NCBI GenBank assembly: GCA_934167695.1
Contig: CAKPLP010000001.1
Span: 62,001 to 126,000 of the forward strand
Origin: an uncultured Bacilli bacterium
GTDB taxonomy: Bacteria > Bacillota_I > Bacilli_A > RF39 > UBA660
Direction of reading: 5' to 3'
DNA: 64,000 nucleotides
This document shows positions 26,997-34,624 of the stretch, piece after piece; positions within the stretch are counted from its first letter, which is position 1; each line of letters opens with the position of its first letter. The notes beneath the pieces were generated by a model. That model was not told the origin of the DNA and did no database searches. It saw nothing but the letters and a program-made list of their open reading frames with translations. A program made the translations under genes and the position numbers.

Positions 26997-27006
26997 GAGG
27001 TTTTTT

Positions 27007-27246
27007 ATGTTTGGAGATAATTTCTTTAAAAGAGTTGAAAACAAAACCAATGTCGATAAAAATACAATTCTTAATTTAGCAAAAAAATTACAAAATTCTA
27101 ATATGAAAGATGAGAGTACTATAAGAGAAGTAGTAAAAGAAATAAGTAATTTAACAGGAAAAGAAGTTAGTAAAGAAAAAGAGGACAAAATAGTAAACAC
27201 CATTATTAACGACAATGTTCCTAAAGATATTGATAAAATGTTTTAA
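27007..27246 (+). CDS. spoVIF: Stage VI sporulation protein F
   Basis: 79-residue protein of the SpoVIF family, which in Bacillus is needed for late coat assembly. Recognisable blocks: NFFKRVENKTNV, LAKKLQNSNMKDE, REVVKEISNLTGKEVSKEKEDKIV (cited as three short parts: REVVKEIS, LTGKEVS, KEKEDKIV). Length matches. AGGAGG six bases upstream. It sits between der and spoIVA, with its own terminator. An independent sign that the organism makes endospores. Confidence 0.85.
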   Translation: MFGDNFFKRVENKTNVDKNTILNLAKKLQNSNMKDESTIREVVKEISNLTGKEVSKEKEDKIVNTIINDNVPKDIDKMF

Positions 27247-27260
27247 TTTATCAAAAATAA

Positions 27261-27294
27261 AAGAACTTAGCTTTAATTAGTTCTTTTTTTATTT
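27261..27294 (+). terminator. Terminator of spoVIF
   Basis: AAGAACT, loop, AGTTCTT, then a T-run. Confidence 0.8.
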
Positions 27295-27330
27295 TACAAA
27301 CATAAATTTAATTGAAGAAAGGAAAGGATT

Positions 27331-28806
27331 ATGGAAAAATTAGAAATTATTAAGAATATTGCCGAAAGAACAGGCGGAGACATATATTTAGGGGTTGTTG
27401 GTGCAGTCCGTACTGGTAAAAGTACTTTTATAAAACGTGTAGTAGAAACACTAATAGTTCCTAATATAGAAGATACCTATGAGAAAAAAAGAGCATTAGA
27501 CGAAGTTCCACAATCAGCACAAGGCAAAATGATTATGACAACAGAACCTAAATTTGTTCCTAATCAAGCTGCTAAAATTAAAATAGATGACTTTGATTGT
27601 AATATCAGATTAATTGATTGTGTTGGTTACGTTATAGATAATGCCAAAGGAATCGAGGATGAAAATGGCCCAAGAATGGTAAAAACACCATGGTATGATG
27701 AAGAAATTCCATTTATTGAAGCTGCCGAAATAGGAACAGAAAAAGTAATAAAAGATCATTCAACAATAGGAATAGTTGTAACAACAGATGGTTCAATAGG
27801 AGAATTTAACAGAGGAGATTACCTAAATGCAGAAGAAAGAGTAATAACAGAACTAAAAAGTCTAAATAAGCCATTTATTGTTATTTTAAATACAACACAT
27901 CCAACATTACCAGAAACAGAACGATTAGCAGAATCCATAAAAGAAAAATATGATGTTCCAGTTATGCCTATAAACGTAGAAGCAATGACAGAAATAGATA
28001 TGTATAAAATATTAAGAGAAGCTCTATATGAATTCCCAGTACTAGAAATAAAAGTAAGTATGCCAGAATGGATAGCAATATTAAATCACAACCACCCATT
28101 AAAGAAAAAATATATAGAAGCAATTAAAGAAAGTGTTGTAGAAGTAGACAAATTAAGAGATATTGAAACTATTACAAATCACTTTTTAAATTGTGAAGAA
28201 ATAGAAAAATCTTATATATCAAATGTTGATCCTAAAACAGGAATCGTTACAATTACCTTAACAGCACCTAATGATTTATACGATAAGACATTAAGTGAAA
28301 TAATTGATGTAGATGTAAAAAGTAAGGCAGATCTATTAGGTATCTTCCAAGAATTTAATACAGCAAAAAGAGAATACGATCAAATAAAATATGCCCTAAA
28401 AATGGTAAAACAAACAGGATATGGTATTGCAATACCATCAATACAAGATATGAAATTAGAAACGCCAGAAGTAGTAAAACAAGGGCCAAGATATGGTATA
28501 AGATTAAAAGCAGTAGCCCCTTCTATACACATGATAAAAGTTGATGTTGAATATACATTTGAACCTATTATTGGTAGTGAAACTCAATCAAAAGAGTTAA
28601 TTGATTATTTAATGAAAGATTACAAAAAAGATCCTACTTCCATTTGGCAAAGTGAACTATTTGGAAGAAGTCTAGATAATATTGTCCAAGAAGGAATACA
28701 ATCAAAAATAAATATGATGCCAGACAATATTAGATTTAAATTACAACAAACACTATCAAAAGTAGTAAACAAAGGCTCAAATAATATAATTACAATCGTA
28801 ATATAA
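27331..28806 (+). CDS. spoIVA: Stage IV sporulation protein A
   Basis: ATPase that polymerises on the forespore surface and forms the base layer of the spore coat. 491 residues, the normal length. N-terminal P-loop GAVRTGKST at 24-32, GKMIMTTEPKFVP, LIDCVGY, then the middle domain and the C-terminal membrane-targeting region (IVQEGIQSKINMMP). The start has AAAGGAAAGGA upstream. Its usual partner SpoVM, a very short peptide, was not found in the window. Monocistronic with a terminator. Diagnostic of an endospore former. Confidence 0.97.
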   Translation: MEKLEIIKNIAERTGGDIYLGVVGAVRTGKSTFIKRVVETLIVPNIEDTYEKKRALDEVPQSAQGKMIMTTEPKFVPNQAAKIKIDDFDCNIRLIDCVGYVIDNAKGIEDENGPRMVKTPWYDEEIPFIEAAEIGTEKVIKDHSTIGIVVTTDGSIGEFNRGDYLNAEERVITELKSLNKPFIVILNTTHPTLPETERLAESIKEKYDVPVMPINVEAMTEIDMYKILREALYEFPVLEIKVSMPEWIAILNHNHPLKKKYIEAIKESVVEVDKLRDIETITNHFLNCEEIEKSYISNVDPKTGIVTITLTAPNDLYDKTLSEIIDVDVKSKADLLGIFQEFNTAKREYDQIKYALKMVKQTGYGIAIPSIQDMKLETPEVVKQGPRYGIRLKAVAPSIHMIKVDVEYTFEPIIGSETQSKELIDYLMKDYKKDPTSIWQSELFGRSLDNIVQEGIQSKINMMPDNIRFKLQQTLSKVVNKGSNNIITIVI

Positions 28807-28827
28807 GACTAGCAATAGTCTTTTTTT
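28806..28827 (+). terminator. Terminator of spoIVA
   Basis: AGACTA, GCAA loop, TAGTCT, seven T. Confidence 0.8.
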
Positions 28828-29273
28828 ATATATATACATTTATCAAAATCTATCTCATCTTCAAAAACAATTTGACCCATATCAATAACCGATAAAATAT
28901 TATCAATACTATCTAAATCAACATAATAATTATCATTATAGAAAATAATATTAGAAACATCGCTTATATATGAAATGTCACTAGTTTTTAAATACATTTC
29001 CTTATTGAAAATAACCATAACTCTAAATTCAATATCACTTCCATCATAATTATCATCATCAAGCTTAATAACTTCAATAAAAACACCAACCTCATGTGGA
29101 TATATTTTTATTTTATAAAAACCCTTTAATTGCACTTTATAATACTTTTTAACTTTTAAAATAATATCCCTAATACTCTCTTCTATTGTAGATTTACTAT
29201 CCCAAATAACATCCTTAAAATAAATATTATTTAAAAATATATTTATGCCATCATTATTTTCTTCTACCTTCAT
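28809..29273 (-). CDS. Unknown protein, 154 residues
   Basis: An acidic alpha/beta protein without hydrophobic segments. It begins with a short strand region (NDGINIFLNNIYF), a helix (SIRDIILKVKKYY), and further strands; acidic patches near DDDNYDGSD and EDEIDFDK. A loose resemblance to small adaptor proteins is noted, but no family is recognised. Ribosome binding site TTAGGTGAT at 29273. It is convergent with spoIVA and downstream of engB on the minus strand, after a terminator; neighbours give no clear function, though a sporulation-related role is possible. Confidence 0.7.
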   Translation of the reverse strand: MKVEENNDGINIFLNNIYFKDVIWDSKSTIEESIRDIILKVKKYYKVQLKGFYKIKIYPHEVGVFIEVIKLDDDNYDGSDIEFRVMVIFNKEMYLKTSDISYISDVSNIIFYNDNYYVDLDSIDNILSVIDMGQIVFEDEIDFDKCIYIKKDYC

Positions 29274-29295
29274 ATTATCACCTAAAATATAATAT

Positions 29296-29329
29296 GAAAA
29301 AAAGACTAAATAGTTTCATCTACTAGTCC
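29296..29329 (-). terminator. Terminator of nrnA-engB
   Basis: Minus strand GGACTA, loop containing the engB stop, TAGTCT followed by seven T. Confidence 0.6.
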
Positions 29330-29899
29330 TTCTATTTTTTTCAAAGTTTCATCTCTTCCTAGTTTAGTAACACTTGAGAAAACAATAATATCATCCCCTA
29401 CTACTAAATCTATAGTATCCATAATTTGTTTTAAACATCTTTCCTTTTTACTACCACCAACTTTATCAGCTTTAGTAGCAATAATAGTAACAGGCAAATT
29501 ATAATACTTTAAAAAATTATACATAAGAATATCATCTTCCGTAGGTTTTATCCTAAAATCAACAAGCATAAAAACTCTTTTTAACTGTTGCCTTTTTTGA
29601 AGATACTCCTCTATCATCATTCCAAACTTTTCTTGAACTTTCTTTGAAACACTCGCATAGCCATACCCCGGTACATCTATCAAATAAAAATTTTTATTTA
29701 TCAAATAAAAGTTTAAAGTTTGAGTTTTCCCTGGTCTTGCAGAAGTATAAGCAAGATTCTTCCTACCAAGAACAGTATTAATAAAACTACTTTTTCCAAC
29801 ATTACTTCTTCCTACTAATAAAAATTCAGGTAATCCACCATCAGGATATTGACTTCTTCTAGTAGCAAGTATTTCTAAATCAGCACTTTTAATTACCAT
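29306..29899 (-). CDS. engB: Ribosome biogenesis GTP-binding protein EngB/YsxC
   Basis: GTPase acting in late 50S assembly. 197 residues, a normal length. P-loop LVGRSNVGKSSF, switch region TSARPGKTQT, DVPGYG, TKADK and SSVTKLG. Ribosome binding site GGAGAG before 29899. It follows nrnA by three bases and ends in a terminator. Confidence 0.96.
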   Translation of the reverse strand: MVIKSADLEILATRRSQYPDGGLPEFLLVGRSNVGKSSFINTVLGRKNLAYTSARPGKTQTLNFYLINKNFYLIDVPGYGYASVSKKVQEKFGMMIEEYLQKRQQLKRVFMLVDFRIKPTEDDILMYNFLKYYNLPVTIIATKADKVGGSKKERCLKQIMDTIDLVVGDDIIVFSSVTKLGRDETLKKIEGLVDETI

Positions 29900-29902
29900 A
29901 TT

Positions 29903-30859
29903 TTACTCTCCTAACTCGTTAACTTTAATATATTCTTCACAAGTTTTATCTAAATCATGAATAATACTATGAGCTTCCTCAAAAGTTGCTACTTTAACAC
30001 CACTAGCAAATTTATGGCCACCACCATTATGGTTTTCAGCAACCTTATTAATTTCTGGTCCACGTGATCTAATCGAAATCCTAATTTGACCATTTTTAAC
30101 ATCCTCTGTAATAGTAACCCAAACTAAAACTTCTTTTATAAAGTTAAAATTATTAACCATATTTCCAGCAGCTGCACTATCTACCTTAAATTTTGATTGA
30201 ATATCATCAGTAATATCAATATATGCAACTCCATTATCAGTAACAATCATATTTTGAGCAATGTATCCCTCTAATCTAACTTCATTAAGATCCCTCAAAT
30301 ATAAATTTTGATAAACTTCACTAATATCAAATGGATAACTTTCTAAATATTTAGAAACTAAATCAAAAGTTTTAGAGGTACTACTAGTAAATAAGAAACG
30401 ATTAGAGTCACTAATCAAACCATAATAGAGTACCTTAGCAATTTCATTATTACAAGTCAACTTAGTATTAAGAAGTAAATCCATTATAATTTGACTAGCG
30501 CTAGAAGCAGTATCCTCTATATATTCAATACCCCCAAAATCTTCTATAAAAGGATGATGATCAATTTTTATGACATAATCAAAATTTTCAGGTCTAGCAG
30601 AATCAATTCTCTTTATATCAGGAGTATCAACTACAATTAATAAAGCATTATCATAACTTTCCAACTTATCAAGTTTACCAATATATGAAAATCTACTAGT
30701 TCCCATTCCAATCGCATAAACTTTTTTATTAGGAAAAGTTAACTTAATAGAATCTCTCAAAGCAATCTGACTAGCAAGAGCATCAGGATCGACACCAACA
30801 TGTCTAGCAATAACGATCGTATCGTATTTCTTAATTATCTTATATATTTGTTTAAACAT
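29903..30859 (-). CDS. nrnA: NrnA-like DHH phosphoesterase (oligoribonuclease/pAp phosphatase)
   Basis: DHH-DHHA1 family enzyme; the Bacillus counterpart degrades nano-RNA and dephosphorylates pAp. 318 residues. DHH domain motifs IARHVGVDPDA, VVDTPD and IDHHPF (the DHH triad), and the DHHA1 C-terminal domain with HNGGGHKFASG. A sub-typing to cyclic-di-AMP phosphodiesterase is unlikely because there are no GGDEF or membrane domains. The gene begins 14 bases after ackA and ends three bases before engB. Its ribosome binding site is weak (GGATGA). Confidence 0.9.
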   Translation of the reverse strand: MFKQIYKIIKKYDTIVIARHVGVDPDALASQIALRDSIKLTFPNKKVYAIGMGTSRFSYIGKLDKLESYDNALLIVVDTPDIKRIDSARPENFDYVIKIDHHPFIEDFGGIEYIEDTASSASQIIMDLLLNTKLTCNNEIAKVLYYGLISDSNRFLFTSSTSKTFDLVSKYLESYPFDISEVYQNLYLRDLNEVRLEGYIAQNMIVTDNGVAYIDITDDIQSKFKVDSAAAGNMVNNFNFIKEVLVWVTITEDVKNGQIRISIRSRGPEINKVAENHNGGGHKFASGVKVATFEEAHSIIHDLDKTCEEYIKVNELGE

Positions 30860-30872
30860 CTAATCATCCATT

Positions 30873-32054
30873 CTAATTACCAAGAAGTCTAAGTGTATCA
30901 CGAGCAATCATTAACTCTTCATCAGTTGGAACAACATATACTGAGACACTAGAATCATCTGAACTAATTTTAGCAAATTCACCATGAATATTGTTCTTTT
31001 CTAAATCCAATTTTACACCTAAACAAGCTAAATTTTCACAAACTTTTTGACGGAAAGGAATACTATTTTCACCTACTCCAGCAGTAAAGCAAATAACATC
31101 TGCTCCACCTAATTCTACATAATAACTAGCAATATAATTAGTAACACTACGACAATATTTATTAAAAGCTAATAAACATTTTTCATCACCAGAATTCATT
31201 CCATCAATAATATCTCTCATATCACTACTTTTTTCACTAATACCAAGAAGACCACTCTGTTTATTTAAAGAATCTACAACCTCACTAGCATTCATTCCCT
31301 CTTTTTCCATAACATATGGAATAATTGAAGAATCAATATCCCCACTACGAGTTCCCATAATAATACCAGCAAGTGGAGTAAATCCCATAGTAGTATTTAC
31401 ACATTTACCATCTTTAATAGCTGAAATACTACCACCGTTACCAATATGACAGTTAATAATTTTTAAATCATTTCTACCAAGTTTATTAGTAAGAAACTCT
31501 GTAATATAACGATGACTAGTACCATGAAAACCATATTTACGAACTCCATAATTCCTATACCAATCATAAGGAACTGCATATAAATAATTTTCACTATTCA
31601 TAGTTTGATGAAAAGCAGTATCAAAAACTCCAACCATTTTTACATTAGGTAATGCCTCACGAAAAGCATTAATTCCAAGAACATTGGCAGGATTATGAAG
31701 TGGAGCAAAATCTTTAAAATCAAGTAAATCCTGAACAACTTCATCAGTAATAACAACAGACTCACTATATTTATCCTTACCATGAACAAGACGATGTCCA
31801 ACACCATCAATTTCATCTAATGAACTAATAATACCTAAACTTAAAAGTCTATCTAATAAAATATGAACAGCATCAGTATGATCCTTCATCTCTATCTCCT
31901 GTTCAATTTTTTGTCCATTAAACTTAATAATACAGTTACTATTTTCTATACCTATTCTCTCAAATAAGCCACTAACAATTACCTCTTCAGTATCCATATT
32001 AAATAAACTAAACTTTAATGAACTACTTCCTGCATTAATAGACATTATTTTCAT
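30873..32054 (-). CDS. ackA: Acetate kinase, copy 1
   Basis: Makes ATP and acetate from acetyl phosphate. 393 residues, the usual length. Motifs: NAGSSSLKF at the N terminus, RLVHGKD, FDTAFHQT, GFHGTSHRY, CHIGNGGSIS, GTRSGDIDSS, and FTAGVGEN. It is preceded by its own promoter and the terminator of the DUF1292 gene, so it is expressed with nrnA and engB. A second acetate kinase lies 350 bases upstream. No phosphotransacetylase gene is in the window. Confidence 0.95.
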   Translation of the reverse strand: MKIMSINAGSSSLKFSLFNMDTEEVIVSGLFERIGIENSNCIIKFNGQKIEQEIEMKDHTDAVHILLDRLLSLGIISSLDEIDGVGHRLVHGKDKYSESVVITDEVVQDLLDFKDFAPLHNPANVLGINAFREALPNVKMVGVFDTAFHQTMNSENYLYAVPYDWYRNYGVRKYGFHGTSHRYITEFLTNKLGRNDLKIINCHIGNGGSISAIKDGKCVNTTMGFTPLAGIIMGTRSGDIDSSIIPYVMEKEGMNASEVVDSLNKQSGLLGISEKSSDMRDIIDGMNSGDEKCLLAFNKYCRSVTNYIASYYVELGGADVICFTAGVGENSIPFRQKVCENLACLGVKLDLEKNNIHGEFAKISSDDSSVSVYVVPTDEELMIARDTLRLLGN

Positions 32055-32086
32055 ATATTTATCCCTCTTTTCTAATAGTCTATTAT

Positions 32087-32114
32087 ATTATACTATATTT
32101 ACACCTTTTTTCAA
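32087..32114 (-). promoter_or_regulatory. Promoter of ackA copy 1
   Basis: Minus strand TTGAAA, 16 bases, TATAAT, about 33 bases before the start codon. Confidence 0.6.
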
Positions 32115-32120
32115 AGTCTA

Positions 32121-32153
32121 AAATAAAAAAGAAAAGAACTAATTGTTCTCTTC
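32121..32153 (-). terminator. Terminator of the DUF1292 gene
   Basis: Minus strand GAGAAC, loop, GTTCTTTTC and a T-run; overlaps the end of the gene. Confidence 0.7.
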
Positions 32154-32393
32154 ATCAGATAAATATTCCTGTATATCTTGCCATTCTTGATCAGTTAAAT
32201 CAAACAAAGTATTTATACCATTATTATTTTCAACTCTCAAAGTATAAACCAATATATTATCACTATCATCTTCCTCGTTTTTAGTATAAACAATATAATG
32301 TGAACCTTCAACACTTTCAAGTTCAGTTACTAATTCTACTTTTTCTTCACTACCATCATCATTAGTAATTGTAATTATTTTATCATCATCCAT
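32139..32393 (-). CDS. DUF1292 (YrzB-like) protein
   Basis: 84-residue, very acidic protein. It fits the DUF1292 pattern: an N-terminal ITITNDDGSEEKVELV segment and a central SHYIVYT strand, ending with a helical TDQEWQDIQEYL. Members are widespread in Firmicutes, often beside yrrK/yrzL or in varied contexts; function unknown. Good ribosome binding site (GGTGAT) 11 bases after ackA copy 2, so it is co-transcribed with that gene and followed by a terminator. Confidence 0.8.
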   Translation of the reverse strand: MDDDKIITITNDDGSEEKVELVTELESVEGSHYIVYTKNEEDDSDNILVYTLRVENNNGINTLFDLTDQEWQDIQEYLSDEENN

Positions 32394-32403
32394 AAAATCA
32401 CCA

Positions 32404-33594
32404 TTAATTAGAAGCTAATTGATAAGTATCTTTAGCAATCATCAACTCTTCATCCGTTGCCATAACATATACTGGAATTGAACTATCATCAGCAGTAATA
32501 AGTCCTTCAACACCTTTTCTTACAATAGTATTTTTATTTTTAATAGGATCAATAATAACTCCAAGTGGAGATAATTTCTTTAATACCTCACTTCTTATTA
32601 TATCATCATTTTCTCCACCACCAGCAGTAAAACAAATTGCATCAATACCATCTAAAAGTAAATAATAATTAGCAATATAATTAGCAATTCTTCTAGTATA
32701 CATATCAATAGCTAATTTAACCTTTCTATCATTAGCAATAAAAGCCCTATCTATATCCCTTAAATCACTCATTCCTGTAATACCTTGAAGTCCACTCTTT
32801 TTATTTAAAATATCATCTACTTCTTTATAAGAAAGATTCTCCTTCTTCATAACATATCCAATAATACTATAATCAATATCACCAGATCTAGTTCCCATCA
32901 TAATACCAGCATTTGGAGTAAATCCCATAGAAGTATCAATACATTTTCCATCTTTAATAGCTGATATGCTTGCACCATTTCCAATATGACAAACAACTAA
33001 ATTAAACTTCTCTTTATTTAGTAATTTACTCATTTTCATACTAATATATTTATGACTAAGTCCATGAAAACCATACTTACGAATATCATATTTCACATAC
33101 CACTCATAAGGAATTGAATATAAGTAATTTTCCTCAGGAATACTTTGATGAAATGCTGTATCAAAACATACTACTTCTAAAGCATTAGGAATAGCAGTCA
33201 TAAAAGCAGAAATACCAACTAAAGCAGCCGGATTATGAAGTGGAGCAAAATCTTTAATATGTTCAATCTCAGAAAGTACCCTTTCAGTTACAACAACACT
33301 ATTACTATACTTATTACCACCATGAACAACTCTATGTCCAACAGCTTCAATTTCATTCATTGACGAAATAACACCATTATTTAACAACTGATCAAGTAAC
33401 ATATTAACTGCATCTTGATGATTATTCAAAACAACTTTACCTTGAACCTTATTATCCCCTATTCTAATACTATAATTACTATTAACAGAACCTATTTGTT
33501 CAAAACTACCTTTCATTAACACCTTTTCATCAGGCATTTCATAAAGCCTAAACTTTAAGGTAGAACTACCAGAATTTATCGCTAATAATTTCAT
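32404..33594 (-). CDS. ackA: Acetate kinase, copy 2
   Basis: 396 residues, a second complete acetate kinase with all signature motifs (NSGSSTLKF, RVVHGGN, FDTAFHQS, GFHGLSHKY, CHIGNGASIS, GTRSGDIDYS, TAGGGEND). The product clearly resembles copy 1 but differs at many surface and some motif positions (GLS for GTS, AGGGEN for AGVGEN), so it is an older duplication or two separate acquisitions, not a recent repeat. Possible specialisation for propionate or another acyl phosphate is speculation. Ribosome binding site AGGAGG. A TTGACA overlaps the end of the gene upstream. Confidence 0.93.
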   Translation of the reverse strand: MKLLAINSGSSTLKFRLYEMPDEKVLMKGSFEQIGSVNSNYSIRIGDNKVQGKVVLNNHQDAVNMLLDQLLNNGVISSMNEIEAVGHRVVHGGNKYSNSVVVTERVLSEIEHIKDFAPLHNPAALVGISAFMTAIPNALEVVCFDTAFHQSIPEENYLYSIPYEWYVKYDIRKYGFHGLSHKYISMKMSKLLNKEKFNLVVCHIGNGASISAIKDGKCIDTSMGFTPNAGIMMGTRSGDIDYSIIGYVMKKENLSYKEVDDILNKKSGLQGITGMSDLRDIDRAFIANDRKVKLAIDMYTRRIANYIANYYLLLDGIDAICFTAGGGENDDIIRSEVLKKLSPLGVIIDPIKNKNTIVRKGVEGLITADDSSIPVYVMATDEELMIAKDTYQLASN

Positions 33595-33631
33595 AAAAGC
33601 CTCCTATAGCACAAGAGTACAAAACAAACAT

Positions 33632-33907
33632 CTATTTGTCAAGACTATTAATATCTTTTAAATGAAATAATAAATGACCATTTAAAAGCATTAAATCATA
33701 ATAAATCTTAGTAAGATTTTGATCTTCACTATCACTATTAGAATCATCATAACCTATAAATTTATTTTTAATAGGATCATTATTAAGTGAAGAAAACTTT
33801 TTAAGTAAATCATTCATCTTTTTTATCTCATTAAAAATTTCCGCTTTCTTCTCCTCACATGATAAATCATAAAACTTACAAATTAACTGTTCAAATTCAC
33901 TATTCAC
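33632..33907 (-). CDS. Unknown 91-residue acidic protein
   Basis: Predicted helical, acidic protein with no hydrophobic segment (LICKFYDLSCEEKKAEI, LTKIYYDLMLLNGHLLFHL). Starts with GTG at 33907 preceded by AGGTGAT. It follows the 228-residue unknown gene by four bases, so the two form a unit, downstream of the pilin-like gene and upstream of ackA copy 2. No family recognised. Confidence 0.65.
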   Translation of the reverse strand: MNSEFEQLICKFYDLSCEEKKAEIFNEIKKMNDLLKKFSSLNNDPIKNKFIGYDDSNSDSEDQNLTKIYYDLMLLNGHLLFHLKDINSLDK

Positions 33908-33911
33908 ATTA

Positions 33912-34598
33912 TCACCTATAATTTTCTATATTATTAACCTCATTGTTAAGTTTATCAATATAATTTTTTTTAACAACTTCAAAAGTATCAATATCCTCAT
34001 TAATATTTTTTCCAAATAATTCAATCATTGTTTTACTTTTCTTAGTATTTACAATAACAGGAGAAGAAGTTTTATTTTTTTCATCACTTACCAAAATACC
34101 AAGTTCTTTCTCCTTCTCTCTAATTTTTTCTCTATATGTTGCCTGATATAACTTTTGAATACAATAATTTTTAATACATATATTCAAACCATGAGCTATA
34201 CCATGTTTATTAATCTCTGAAGCTAAATTAGTTCCAACTTTAACATAATTATCATTATCATTTATCTTTCCATTAGGAGATTTTTCTTTAGCAATAATCC
34301 TAGATTTACGAACCAACAACTCTGCAACCTCAACAGAACTTATTAAAGCCTTCGTAATTTGTAAATTAATATCATCAATTATTTCATTTAATTCATCAAC
34401 AGTAAGATTATCAATTTCCTCCTTAGTAGATGAATTACGTATTTTATTAAAGAAAGTCATAACCTTATCAGTCTTAATACTTCTTTTATTTAACTCTCCT
34501 ATAATAAGATCAAATCCAGCAACCTTAACAGCTTCAGCCTTTAAAATAGATTGCTTTATTTGTTCTTTATAACTATTAATAACAATATCCTCTATCAT
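33912..34598 (-). CDS. Unknown 228-residue helical protein
   Basis: Soluble, helix-rich and charged, no membrane segment or signal peptide. The N-terminal half (KAEAVKVAGFDLIIGEL, TVDELNEIIDDINLQ) and a central GTNLASEINKHGIAHGLN region are separated by a lysine-rich linker; the C-terminal part (MIELFGKNINE) is variable. No family recognised. AGGTGAT precedes ATG 34598. It begins 26 bases after the end of the pilin-like gene, so it may belong to the same transcript; a cytoplasmic accessory role for the surface protein is one possible reading. Confidence 0.65.
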   Translation of the reverse strand: MIEDIVINSYKEQIKQSILKAEAVKVAGFDLIIGELNKRSIKTDKVMTFFNKIRNSSTKEEIDNLTVDELNEIIDDINLQITKALISSVEVAELLVRKSRIIAKEKSPNGKINDNDNYVKVGTNLASEINKHGIAHGLNICIKNYCIQKLYQATYREKIREKEKELGILVSDEKNKTSSPVIVNTKKSKTMIELFGKNINEDIDTFEVVKKNYIDKLNNEVNNIENYR

Positions 34599-34624
34599 TT
34601 AATCACCTATTTTCATTTTATATA

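Noticed and set aside
28809..29273. MecA-type adaptor
   Set aside because: Acidic strands are similar in feel, but the conserved MecA N- and C-terminal segments are absent.
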